Below, in pieces: positions 7,514-15,101 of a stretch of DNA of 31,504 nt. The stretch is taken from assembly GCA_001773255.1 (NCBI GenBank), contig MEWF01000022.1, positions 1-31,504 on the forward strand, given 5' to 3'. The translations under genes were made by a program, and so were the position numbers. This DNA comes from a candidate division WWE3 bacterium RIFOXYC2_FULL_42_13 (lineage in GTDB: Bacteria > Patescibacteriota > WWE3 > UBA101185 > UBA10185). How positions within the stretch are numbered: the first letter of the stretch is position 1; every line of letters begins with the position of its first letter. The notes beneath the pieces are model-generated. The model ran no database searches and had not been told where the DNA came from. It saw only the letters and a program-made list of their open reading frames with translations.

Positions 7514-8334
7514 TATTTTTGGCCGCCGGACAAAATTTGCTTTGTAAGTACGAATCCCCCATAAACACCCGCGTCATCCAGTGTCAAAGACCTCACAACA
7601 GGCACGGGAGCTTTGAGAAATTCACAGAATAATTCGTACTCAAGAGCCATACTTCCTCCGATCACAAAAACGTCGCACTTCCACGTGGCGTGAATTTTAT
7701 TTAATCCGAGGTTTACATATTCTGCATATTTGGCCCACACACTTTTATCCGAGCAGTTCTGGGGTTTTATGTTGAACAAAGCTTCGAAAGAATGGCCGGA
7801 AGTGTACGCTTCGAAACAACCGGCATGTTTACATCCCGGCGATGTACGTCCTCCCTCTACTATTATTATGTGTCCAGGTTCGTCACTGATATATTCGAAC
7901 GGTCCCGTACCGTTTTTTATGACCAAAGCGCCGCCGGTACCTGTTCCGAAAGTTAAATAGCCCACGCGCTGAAAGTCTTTACCTGCGCCCAAAACAGCCT
8001 CCCCTATGGCACCCAAGGTTGCGTCGTTCTCGACAAAAGAGTTGGTCAAAAATCTTTCGTCTAAAAGGGTGGTGAAGGGTTTTCCGCTCACGTCTCTATA
8101 GTTCGGGACAACAACAAAATTTCCTGTCTGCCTGTCGACAATACCCGGAACGCCAAAACAAACAAACGACGGTTCTTTTTCCGATGTAAGTTCTCTAATT
8201 CCCGAAGATATTATCTCCTTTTGAGTAACGGGATTTTTATTGGTGTAAAACCTTTTTACTTTCAAAAGGGTGCATAGATCTTCGGACGAAGCTATTCGGG
8301 TTTTTGTACCACCCATGTCTACAGATATATACAT
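7510..8334 (-). CDS. ROK family sugar kinase (probable glucokinase)
   Basis: 274 residues. The ATP-binding motif DMGGTKT is at the N-terminus, with GVPGIVD, the catalytic VENDATLGAIGEA, the second phosphate motif LTFGTGTGGALV, EPGHI, and the ROK zinc site CKHAGCFEAYTSG. There is no N-terminal helix-turn-helix, so it is a kinase rather than a NagC/XylR-type repressor. It phosphorylates glucose or a similar hexose released by the nearby glycosidases; specificity is inferred. Its ATG directly follows the TAA of the preceding gene with no gap, indicating translational coupling. It is slightly shorter than typical ROK kinases (about 300). Confidence 0.88.
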   Translation of the reverse strand: MYISVDMGGTKTRIASSEDLCTLLKVKRFYTNKNPVTQKEIISSGIRELTSEKEPSFVCFGVPGIVDRQTGNFVVVPNYRDVSGKPFTTLLDERFLTNSFVENDATLGAIGEAVLGAGKDFQRVGYLTFGTGTGGALVIKNGTGPFEYISDEPGHIIIVEGGRTSPGCKHAGCFEAYTSGHSFEALFNIKPQNCSDKSVWAKYAEYVNLGLNKIHATWKCDVFVIGGSMALEYELFCEFLKAPVPVVRSLTLDDAGVYGGFVLTKQILSGGQKY

Positions 8335-8859
8335 TTACTTATACCAGTCCTGGGGGTCCACGTTGCTTACGATCTCCCCCTGCCTAACCGTAACCTTAAT
8401 AGGTTCGTGACCGGAACACGAAACTTCCATTCCACATGTAACAAATTCAGAATAGTAAGCCTTGTACGTTTGTCCTGTCGCGTCTGGTTGGTTAGGAACG
8501 TAGGCGTAAACATAGTATTCGCCCGCAGGCAGTGTCAGTCTGTAACCCACTCCGTATGTATATGCTTTATCTTTCAAATGTTCGTTACTGCAGTGAGCTC
8601 CCTGGCCGGCAACCTCGACGGCACATACTTCCATATTCTCAGGTATAAATTCGCTCGGATACCCCAGCGAACCGGTTATAACAGCATTGCCTCTCTCTGT
8701 TTCTATCTTGGTTATTTCCAAGGGATCTGGTTCTTGGGAAGCGGTTTCAAGTTTTATATCCTTCAATATAAAGATAACTGCACTCAAAAATACCGCGGTT
8801 ACTACAAATACTATAAATATGCCTGTCAGAGGAAGTTTTTTCGGGGACGTGTTTTCCAT
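8335..8859 (-). CDS. Membrane-anchored extracytoplasmic protein of unknown function
   Basis: 174 residues. A single transmembrane anchor lies at about residues 12-33. A beta-rich domain follows with four cysteines (CAVEV, HCSNE, VTCGMEVSC), probably disulfide-paired outside the cell. The stretch RLTLPAGEYYVYAYVP resembles transthyretin- or carboxypeptidase-regulatory-like beta sandwiches, but this is a weak resemblance. Its stop abuts the ROK kinase start, so the two form an operon. A TATAAT 6 nt before its ATG marks it as a leaderless first gene. Confidence 0.7.
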   Translation of the reverse strand: MENTSPKKLPLTGIFIVFVVTAVFLSAVIFILKDIKLETASQEPDPLEITKIETERGNAVITGSLGYPSEFIPENMEVCAVEVAGQGAHCSNEHLKDKAYTYGVGYRLTLPAGEYYVYAYVPNQPDATGQTYKAYYSEFVTCGMEVSCSGHEPIKVTVRQGEIVSNVDPQDWYK

Positions 8860-8865
8860 GGTTTT

Positions 8866-8871
8866 ATTATA
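8866..8871 (-). promoter_or_regulatory. -10 box for a leaderless transcript
   Basis: Minus-strand TATAAT (8871 down to 8866), 6 nt (AAAACC), then ATG 8859. The box overlaps the stop-codon region of the upstream glycosyltransferase gene. A weak -35 TTGGTC lies 17 nt further up. Confidence 0.55.
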
Positions 8872-10207
8872 CTAGCAAAGATACCTTAGACCAAAAAAGG
8901 GCCACTCCGTCGGAACGGGTTTCGAAATCCCGGTTGGCGGCTATTTTTGAATAATTACGGACAATGCTTTCAAATACCCTATTTTTCATGCACCACCATA
9001 TAAAGTTGGCAGCGCGCTGTGAGCCGAATGGAAGTTGAACACATCTTATCGTACTGCCTCCGGGAATTAATCTGTCCTTCAACGCTCCGCTTAATGTTCT
9101 CCCCGCGTCCGCGTAGTTCCAAAGCCTTTGCGTTACTTTTTGGTCAAATATAAGCCTGTGTCTTCGCAAGAAATCCAGATTGTCTCTTTCCTGTCTACCT
9201 ACCGGATTGGAAAATAAAAGAAAAGAACCACCCTTCATATCAAAATCGTATAGTGCCTTAAATGACTGCTCGCTTGGTTTTGTAACCTCAAAGGAAATAA
9301 TATAGTCTTCGTAAATCTTTTCGTAGGCATCCACTATTTCCCGGTCATGTTTGGAAGTGTGCAGCATCACATTGGGAAAAGACCTCACGTTCTGAGTAAA
9401 CTGACGCGTGAACGGTGCATCCTTACACACGACGTGAAATCGAAAGTTGGAGTATTTAGACTGAAGCTGGGGGATCAGGTGGTGCAGAAAGTCCATTCCT
9501 ACGGCAGCACCGGGAACGGGTAAGCAGAAATCAATGACCTCACGTGAGTCTGCTGACATTTGTCTTTCACGTTGTTCAAAATCTTTACTATTTAGTTTTT
9601 TACTTAAAGACGGATTAATCGGATAGGGGAGTACCTCTATTTTTACTTTTTCCAGATTGCTTTTCAATGCATACTCTTTTAGCTCAAGCATTGTTTCCCT
9701 GCTTGGCACAAATATTGTGTCGGCCCCCGGAACGTACCAAATATATTGAGGTGTATCGTCGGTAACCTGAACTACTAATATTATTTTTGCGCTTGTTTTT
9801 TCTTCAATTTCTTTTTTTACCGCAGCTATTTTGTGAGCGAGCCCGAAATGGGTAGCAACGATTACAAGTGTTTTTGGTACATCTATCTGCTGTTCAAATA
9901 TCTCTTCTATCTTTCTTTTCATCTCGTCCGAACCGGATCTTAGATACCTTCTATAAAATGATGTGAATATTTTTTGGGGATGTCCGCGCTGAAACCATTC
10001 CATTAACCGCCTTGTAATGACATGGATACTTATAAATTTATGGATCGCCTCTATTCCTTTATCCGAGGATCCTAAAAGCACGGTTTTTACGCCCTTAGGA
10101 AGGCCCGCCGACAGGGAATCCGTAACACGTAGGTGTCCTAGTCCTGCAGGAGCGTAAGTGAAAACGACTAAAGTTCCGGGATCGGTTAGGAAGTGTCTTG
10201 GGCTCAC
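8867..10207 (-). CDS. GT-B fold glycosyltransferase-like protein
   Basis: 446 residues from a GTG start; no in-frame ATG lies upstream. The N-terminal APAGLGHLRVTDSLSAGL resembles the glycine-rich acceptor loop (G-x-GHxxxA) of MurG and MGDG-synthase-like GT28 enzymes. The middle (VTDDTPQYIWYVPGADTIFVPS, shown here in parts) resembles the cytidine or UDP-sugar synthase linker with VTD and the VPS turn of processive diacylglycerol glucosyltransferases. The C-terminal half contains FCLPVPGAAVGMDFL and later PGG, as in a nucleotide-sugar domain. No signal peptide. A role in glycolipid or envelope glycan synthesis is inferred; substrate unknown. Confidence 0.6.
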   Translation of the reverse strand: MSPRHFLTDPGTLVVFTYAPAGLGHLRVTDSLSAGLPKGVKTVLLGSSDKGIEAIHKFISIHVITRRLMEWFQRGHPQKIFTSFYRRYLRSGSDEMKRKIEEIFEQQIDVPKTLVIVATHFGLAHKIAAVKKEIEEKTSAKIILVVQVTDDTPQYIWYVPGADTIFVPSRETMLELKEYALKSNLEKVKIEVLPYPINPSLSKKLNSKDFEQRERQMSADSREVIDFCLPVPGAAVGMDFLHHLIPQLQSKYSNFRFHVVCKDAPFTRQFTQNVRSFPNVMLHTSKHDREIVDAYEKIYEDYIISFEVTKPSEQSFKALYDFDMKGGSFLLFSNPVGRQERDNLDFLRRHRLIFDQKVTQRLWNYADAGRTLSGALKDRLIPGGSTIRCVQLPFGSQRAANFIWWCMKNRVFESIVRNYSKIAANRDFETRSDGVALFWSKVSLLV

Positions 10208-10240
10208 ACTTTAAGTTTATTAGATTTTCGTTACATTTTG

Positions 10241-10246
10241 TATACT
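10241..10246 (+). promoter_or_regulatory. -10 box for a leaderless transcript
   Basis: TATACT preceded by TTG and followed by exactly 6 nt before ATG 10253. It lies in the 45-bp divergent gap after the GTG start of the glycosyltransferase gene. Confidence 0.5.
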
Positions 10247-10252
10247 TAATTT

Positions 10253-10507
10253 ATGAAAAAGTATTGGTTCAAATCTAAAATGCTTGGCTATGGTTTTGTG
10301 CCTTTCACATGGGAAGGGTGGGTGGCTACACTTGTTCTTCTTATTCTGATATTATTGTCGGCGTATACGAATAATATTTGGGAAGAGAGCAACACAGAAA
10401 AGGAGGAGTTTAGATTCATTTTAGACGTAGTAATTTTAGGGTGTCTTTTTACTGCTCTATATAAAGATAAAGTTGAGGGCGGTTTGAGGTGGCGGTTATT
10501 TAAATAA
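10253..10507 (+). CDS. Small two-helix membrane protein
   Basis: 84 residues with hydrophobic segments at about 23-41 and 55-70 separated by an acidic loop (EESNTEKEEFR), and a basic C-terminus (GGLRWRLFK). No family recognised. The -10 box at the leaderless distance and the membrane topology support it as a real gene. An overlapping minus-strand ORF in the same place lacks any start signal. Confidence 0.65.
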   Translation: MKKYWFKSKMLGYGFVPFTWEGWVATLVLLILILLSAYTNNIWEESNTEKEEFRFILDVVILGCLFTALYKDKVEGGLRWRLFK

Positions 10508-10536
10508 TTCCGCATTACCGACCGATGTTTTAAACC

Positions 10537-11250
10537 ATGAACAACAAAGCTGTATACATAGCTATACTTTTACCTATACTTCTTTTAATAGGACTGGCGG
10601 TCTTCGGTTCTAAAATACCTAAGCGTACTGTACAGGAAAAGGAGAGTACAAAAAACGTTTTACAAAAACTGGATACGGCGGAATCAAGTCCGTCGGAAAA
10701 AGATAATTATCAAATTAATCCTACGGGAAACATTCAGAAGGAGCCCCCAAAAATGAACTTAGATATCAATAAAAAGTACTCGGCGGTAATGACAACCACG
10801 GAAGGTGTTATAAAAATTGATCTTTACGCGGACAAAACTCCGATAACGGTAAACAATTTTGTTACTCTCTCAAGAGCGGATTTCTACAACAATGTGATAT
10901 TTCACAGAGTTATGAAAGGTTTCATGATACAGGGCGGGGACCCCGAGGGCACCGGATCGGGTGGTCCCGGTTACAGTTTCGCTGATGAACTGTTCGACGG
11001 GGAATATACAAGAGGAACTATCGCGATGGCTAACGCCGGTCCCAATACCAACGGGAGCCAGTTTTTTATTATGCATAAAGACTATCCCCTCCAAAAAAAT
11101 TACGTGATCTTCGGCAAAGTAAGCGAAGGTCTGGAAGTAGTGGACAGGATCGCCGAAGCGGAAGTTACGGTAAGTTCCGGAGGAGAACCCTCAAAACCCG
11201 TAAAACCTGTTAAGATATTAAGTATAGAGATAGTTGAATCGGATGAGTAG
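10537..11250 (+). CDS. Membrane-anchored cyclophilin-type peptidyl-prolyl isomerase
   Basis: 237 residues. The N-terminal anchor spans about 5-23, a charged linker follows to about 72, and the cyclophilin domain covers 80-236. Active-site features are present: FHRVMKGFMIQGGDP (Arg124, Phe129, Gln132), AMANAGPNTNGSQFFI and the VIFGKVSEGLEVVD strand. It catalyses cis-trans isomerisation of Xaa-Pro bonds, probably in exported proteins. The ATG at 10537 has no clear ribosome site. An internal ATG at 10753 (residue 73, just before the catalytic domain) is preceded by AAGGAG and could yield a soluble 165-residue form. Confidence 0.9.
   Translation: MNNKAVYIAILLPILLLIGLAVFGSKIPKRTVQEKESTKNVLQKLDTAESSPSEKDNYQINPTGNIQKEPPKMNLDINKKYSAVMTTTEGVIKIDLYADKTPITVNNFVTLSRADFYNNVIFHRVMKGFMIQGGDPEGTGSGGPGYSFADELFDGEYTRGTIAMANAGPNTNGSQFFIMHKDYPLQKNYVIFGKVSEGLEVVDRIAEAEVTVSSGGEPSKPVKPVKILSIEIVESDE
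10738..10755 (+). promoter_or_regulatory. Internal ribosome site and alternative start in the cyclophilin gene
   Basis: AAGGAG (10738-10743), 9 nt, then in-frame ATG 10753 at the linker/domain boundary. This is a better initiation context than the annotated start at 10537. The AAGGAG also encodes KE of the linker, so coincidence is possible. Confidence 0.35.
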
Positions 11251-11266
11251 AAACATTTAAATATTT

Positions 11267-11278
11267 AGAGGAGGTGAT
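11267..11278 (+). promoter_or_regulatory. Full-length Shine-Dalgarno deciding a GTG start
   Basis: AGAGGAGGTGAT matches the complement of the 16S rRNA 3' end almost completely. It sits just before GTG 11282. It shows that the organism keeps canonical anti-SD pairing alongside the leaderless genes. Confidence 0.8.
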
Positions 11279-11281
11279 ATT

Positions 11282-11671
11282 GTGGACGAAAGTCAAGTAG
11301 TAGAACCGACAAACAACGGAATCCAGCCCGAAAATAATGCTGCGCCTACAAACAACCCCGTGGATAATTCAGCTGACAATTCGAAAATAATGGCTATAGT
11401 AGCCTATTTTATATTTTTCCTTCCTCTCCTCACCGAGTATAAAGACAACGATTTTGTTAAATATCACGTTAAACAAGCGATTATGATCCTGTTAGTAGGA
11501 GTCGGAATAGGAGTGATATCATCGATACCCATCATTGGGTGGATAGTCGGAATGCTGGCCTGGATGGCTCTCGTGGTCCTGTGGGTCATGGGAATACTCA
11601 ACGCCGCTTCCGAGAAAAAACAGCCCTTACCTTTAATAGGTAAGTATGCAGAGGAACTTCTAAAGTTTTAA
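11282..11671 (+). CDS. DUF4870 / Tic20-like membrane protein
   Basis: 129 residues, GTG start fixed by the strong ribosome site. The Asn/Pro/Glu-rich soluble N-terminus (1-32) is followed by three hydrophobic segments (about 35-52, 62-82, 85-108). The pattern DFVKYHVKQAIMILL matches the FHxxQA-type motif of DUF4870/Tic20-related proteins (PF09685), as does IGWIVGMLAWMALVVLWVMGILNAASEK. Function unknown. Its last 12 bp overlap the convergent elp3 gene. Confidence 0.8.
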   Translation: MDESQVVEPTNNGIQPENNAAPTNNPVDNSADNSKIMAIVAYFIFFLPLLTEYKDNDFVKYHVKQAIMILLVGVGIGVISSIPIIGWIVGMLAWMALVVLWVMGILNAASEKKQPLPLIGKYAEELLKF

Positions 11672-13381
11672 ATGCTGGTATAAGGCTCCCTGTGTGAAGC
11701 CGATACCGGTGTAGTACCCGCGCGTTCCTACCGAGGAAATGACTGAAAGCCTCTTAAATCCTGCCCCGCGGGAGATGTTTGAGGCTTTCTTTATAAGCTC
11801 TTTCCCCAAACCTACGTGCTGAGCTTTGCCCTCTTCCCCCGTGCCCACTACAACACTGCCTCCGTAAACGTGTATCTCCCTTATTACTGCGGAACCCGAG
11901 ATTTCTTCCACTTTCGCCGATCTTTCCGGCAGAGAAAGTCTGAGAAAAGCGGCGATCCGATCGTCCTCCGTTACAAATTCCAGGAAATACTCTTTTGTGC
12001 CGTCGGTCAGGTAAGTCGTTTCTTTATAGAATAGCTCCTCCCTGTTTACTTTTTTGTCTCTAATCTCCCTGGAACGTATTTCCTTTAGTTTTGTCTTATC
12101 TTTTTCAAGGTCGGCCTCGGCGATCTGCCTAAAGTTGGTCTTTTTATTACCGGCCACAATATCCAAACCCGAAATATCGCGCACAACTCGGGTAACACGG
12201 CAGTAGCGCGGGACTGTCGGAAGAATACTTTTAAAAACGTGCAAAAGTTCTTTCTCGGTGTAGGGCTTCCAGGCATCTGTTTTATAGTGCTCCATAAGTT
12301 CGGTGCCCTCTACTAAAGAACATGGATAGATTTTCAGCTCGTCGGGTCTGAACTTTTTGTCGCTAAATAATTTGGAAAAATCCTTTATATCCGCCGCCGG
12401 ATCGGAACCGTACAAGTTAGGCATCCAGTGGGCGTGTATCTTGAAACCGGCCTCTCTTAATAACGAAAAGGCTTCGGTGGTTTTGGCAGCAGTGTGCCCA
12501 CGCTTATTTAGTTTCAACACCCTGTCGTTCAAGCTCTGAATACCTATCTGCACTTTTGTGGCACCCAGACGTCTCATTCTCACTATTTCGTCTTTTGTTA
12601 TCTCGTCGGGGCGTGTCTCGATGACCAGTCCTGTACATTTACACAAGGCGTTAACGTTTTTAGCATGGGATGCGAATAGCTCTTCCCAGGTAGAATCTTC
12701 GCCCGCAGTCTTTTTATCATTCCGAGAAAGCCCAACAACCGCGTTATAAGTTCCGGTCATATTCACAAGTTTCTTCTCGTCATACGGAAGCTCGGCTTTA
12801 ACAATTAAATAGGGCGAACCGGCTCCCGGTTTGAAATCGTTCATCGCGTCAAAGCATCTTTTTATAAACCAAAGCTGGTATGCTTCCGGGTAGGAAGTCC
12901 ACGTTCCCCCAAGGACAATAAGTTCTATTTTGCTTACAGGGTGCCCTGTTTTTTCGTAGGCAACGAGTCGGTTGTACGTCTGGTAATAAGGATCAAATTT
13001 GTTGTCGTGCGCCCGCTGCGCCCCCGGTTCGCTTGATAAATAACTTTTGGGCATCCGTACATCGCTCGGACAAAAAATACATTTGCCGGGGCACGGATAC
13101 GGTTTGGTAAGGACGGTTATGGGCGTGACGCCGGACATTGTTCGTACCTTCTTCGTCTTTATATTTTCCAAAAAACGATCCTCGTATTTGCTTGTCAGAA
13201 CAAGCTTTCCGCCTTCCTTCAATTTTCTGTATTCCTCCAAAAGGGTTGTTTTGGAAAAAGTGTCGTCCAAACCCCGTGAATTGCTAAATAAAACCTTCAG
13301 TACTTCCTTTTCGGTAGCGGCTTTGGAAATATCGCGTATCATTGATATCATCTTAGGACTGTCGTCAAATTGTTTTTTCAT
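11660..13381 (-). CDS. elp3: Elp3-type radical SAM / GNAT tRNA wobble-uridine enzyme
   Basis: 573 residues from ATG 13381; an upstream in-frame TTG at 13399 is less likely. The N-terminal radical SAM domain carries CPGKCIFCP (Cys97, Cys101, Cys104, a CX3CX2C cluster), LIVLGGTWTSYP and KVQIGIQSLNDRVLKLNKRGH. The C-terminal GNAT acetyltransferase domain carries HVGLGKELIKKAS and GYYTGIGF. Elp3 uses acetyl-CoA and SAM to install carboxymethyl on U34 (cm5U). It is the catalytic subunit of eukaryotic Elongator and acts alone in archaea and a few bacteria. Its start codon is only 3 bp from the divergent start of a Trm9-like methyltransferase, a strong functional hint. Confidence 0.92.
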   Translation of the reverse strand: MKKQFDDSPKMISMIRDISKAATEKEVLKVLFSNSRGLDDTFSKTTLLEEYRKLKEGGKLVLTSKYEDRFLENIKTKKVRTMSGVTPITVLTKPYPCPGKCIFCPSDVRMPKSYLSSEPGAQRAHDNKFDPYYQTYNRLVAYEKTGHPVSKIELIVLGGTWTSYPEAYQLWFIKRCFDAMNDFKPGAGSPYLIVKAELPYDEKKLVNMTGTYNAVVGLSRNDKKTAGEDSTWEELFASHAKNVNALCKCTGLVIETRPDEITKDEIVRMRRLGATKVQIGIQSLNDRVLKLNKRGHTAAKTTEAFSLLREAGFKIHAHWMPNLYGSDPAADIKDFSKLFSDKKFRPDELKIYPCSLVEGTELMEHYKTDAWKPYTEKELLHVFKSILPTVPRYCRVTRVVRDISGLDIVAGNKKTNFRQIAEADLEKDKTKLKEIRSREIRDKKVNREELFYKETTYLTDGTKEYFLEFVTEDDRIAAFLRLSLPERSAKVEEISGSAVIREIHVYGGSVVVGTGEEGKAQHVGLGKELIKKASNISRGAGFKRLSVISSVGTRGYYTGIGFTQGALYQHLKL

Positions 13382-13384
13382 ATT

Positions 13385-14077
13385 ATGGATCAGGCTCAAA
13401 TTAATGAGATTTTAAAACTTAACAAAGCTTTCTACAAAAAAGCTCCGTTCTCAAGTACCCGCCAGAGTTACTGGAAAGGATGGGGTAGGGCAGTTGATGT
13501 TATATCCTTCATCGATCATTCTACCATTACCGTGCTAGATGTCGGCTGCGGCAACGGAAGGTTCCTGGGATTTTTGAAAGAACGTCTGTCTTCGCGGGAA
13601 ATAAAATACACCGGACTTGATAATGACGAGGGGTTGCTGGAAGAAGGTCGGGGTAAATATCCTGACGGAGTGTTCTTAAAAAAAGACATACTCGAAAAAC
13701 CTTTGGCGGGAAGATTCGATCTGGTCGTATGCTTCGGCGCTACCCATCACATACCCGGCTCAAAGCTTAGAGATGGATTTTTTAATAACATTGCCGAAAC
13801 GGTCGGATCCGGTGGATATCTCATTTTAACTTTCTGGAACTTCGATATAGAAAAGGCTGTGGAAAAACTCGGGGAGAACGATTTCCTGCTAGGCTGGGAC
13901 AATAATCCTCACCTCCGACGATACTGTCATCTCTACAGTGAGAAGGAGAAGAATGATATTGTTGATTTGATGGGACAAAGAGGGCTAACCTTGACGTCCT
14001 CATTCAGTGATGATGGAAAAAATGCCGGCTCCAACGATTACTTCATTTTCCACAAAATTGATACAATAACACCATGA
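13385..14077 (+). CDS. SAM-dependent methyltransferase, Trm9/ALKBH8-like
   Basis: 230 residues from ATG 13385. The Rossmann motif I is LDVGCGNGRFLGFL (from residue 51), then YTGLDNDEGLLEEGR (motif II) and FDLVVCFGATHHIP (motif IV/V region, His121-His122), then GSGGYLILTFWNFD. The N-terminal YKKAPFSSTRQSYWKGW and the THH plus late F/W pattern recall Trm9 (FSQTRYKPW; AVVHHWST; LIYCWA), which methylates cm5U34 to mcm5U34 in tRNA. The assignment is by motif recall only; a generic methyltransferase remains possible. Divergence from elp3 strengthens it. It ends in an ATGA overlap with the HIT gene. Confidence 0.6.
   Translation: MDQAQINEILKLNKAFYKKAPFSSTRQSYWKGWGRAVDVISFIDHSTITVLDVGCGNGRFLGFLKERLSSREIKYTGLDNDEGLLEEGRGKYPDGVFLKKDILEKPLAGRFDLVVCFGATHHIPGSKLRDGFFNNIAETVGSGGYLILTFWNFDIEKAVEKLGENDFLLGWDNNPHLRRYCHLYSEKEKNDIVDLMGQRGLTLTSSFSDDGKNAGSNDYFIFHKIDTITP
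14062..14067 (+). promoter_or_regulatory. Possible internal -10 for the HIT/PCMT pair
   Basis: TACAAT with an extended TG and exactly 6 nt before ATG 14074. It lies in the last codons of the methyltransferase gene, so the HIT gene may be both translationally coupled and independently leaderless. Confidence 0.35.
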
Positions 14078-14472
14078 AAGATTGCATATTTTGCAGGATT
14101 GCAGAACGTGAAATTCCTTCCGAAATAATTTACGAGGACGAAACCCATGTTTCATTTTTGGACATAAATCCGACGACTGAAGGAATGACGGTCGTTATCC
14201 CCAAAAAACATTATGACAGTGATTTTTACTCCAACGACATCGAGGTTATTTGCGCGGTAATGGGGGCGGCTAAAAAAACTGCCGGGCTTCTGAAAGAAAA
14301 ACTCATGTGTGAACGGGTCTTAACAGCTATCGAGGGACTGGAAGTTGCGCACATGCATGTAAAACTTTATCCCTACTACGGAAACAGAACGGCCGCAGAT
14401 ACACTCACAGAACACAGAGAAAAACCGACAAACGAAGCTCTTAAAAATCTGGCCGATAAAATAAGATCATGA
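14074..14472 (+). CDS. HIT family hydrolase with altered triad
   Basis: 132 residues. The opening CIFCRIAEREIPSEIIYEDE and the LDINPTTEGMTVVIPKKH strand are classic for Hint/HIT proteins, with a CxxC zinc pair at Cys4/Cys7. The histidine triad reads AHMHVKLYP: the first two His are kept, including the one expected to form the phospho-intermediate, but the third is Lys. HIT enzymes cleave nucleoside phosphoramidates or dinucleoside polyphosphates; activity here may be changed. The start overlaps the methyltransferase stop (ATGA), and its own stop overlaps the PCMT start (ATGA), so the three are coupled. Confidence 0.87.
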   Translation: MKDCIFCRIAEREIPSEIIYEDETHVSFLDINPTTEGMTVVIPKKHYDSDFYSNDIEVICAVMGAAKKTAGLLKEKLMCERVLTAIEGLEVAHMHVKLYPYYGNRTAADTLTEHREKPTNEALKNLADKIRS

Positions 14473-15101
14473 TCAAACACGAGCTTATAGATAAATTAAA
14501 ATCTTCGGGCGTACTTAAATCTTTTTCTATTGAACAGGCCTTGCTGGAAATAGACAGATCGGATTTTGTGCTCCCCGAGAATAGGGGAGACCCCTATGCT
14601 GATGCGGCATTATCGATAGGCTACGGACAGACAATTTCCCAACCGTTCACAGTGGTATTCATGCTGGAACTGTTGGATGTTAAACAGGGAAATAAAATTC
14701 TGGATGTAGGAACCGGTTCGGGATGGCAAGCTTCATTAGTGGCTTTTATGTCCGGTGAGAACGGCCACACTTACACCGTAGAGATAATCCCTCAGCTAAG
14801 CGCTTATGCCAAAGAAAACGTCAGTAAATATCCTTTAATAACGGACAACCTCTCTTTCTACGAAGGAAACGCAAGGCCGGGCCTTCCGGACGTATCAAAA
14901 GAGCTTGGCGGATTTGACAGAATAATCGCCGCCGCCGAGGTCCGCGAAGTGCCGGAAGCGTGGAAAGAACAACTAAAGGTCGGTGGAATAATGGTCTTTC
15001 CGAAGGACAACGGAATATACAGAATGGTCAGGAATTCGGAAACAGACTTCGACAGCTTATTTTTTCCGGGATTTGCGTTCGTGCCTTTTGTGGAAGATTA
15101 A
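14469..15101 (+). CDS. pcm: Protein-L-isoaspartate O-methyltransferase
   Basis: 210 residues, the usual PCMT size. The family signatures are clear: GYGQTISQPFTVVFMLELL (active-site loop, from about residue 51), LDVGTGSGWQAS (SAM motif I, from 78), VEIIPQLSAYAKEN (motif II) and GGIMVFP near the end. It repairs isoaspartyl residues in aged proteins by methylating them with SAM. It is translationally coupled to the HIT gene. The stop overlaps the convergent surface-protein gene by 4 bp (TTAA). Confidence 0.92.
   Translation: MIKHELIDKLKSSGVLKSFSIEQALLEIDRSDFVLPENRGDPYADAALSIGYGQTISQPFTVVFMLELLDVKQGNKILDVGTGSGWQASLVAFMSGENGHTYTVEIIPQLSAYAKENVSKYPLITDNLSFYEGNARPGLPDVSKELGGFDRIIAAAEVREVPEAWKEQLKVGGIMVFPKDNGIYRMVRNSETDFDSLFFPGFAFVPFVED

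Noticed and set aside
13370..13384. Five-codon N-terminal extension of the Trm9-like methyltransferase from TTG 13370
   Set aside because: It would run back into the elp3 coding sequence with no start signal; ATG 13385 is the simpler start.
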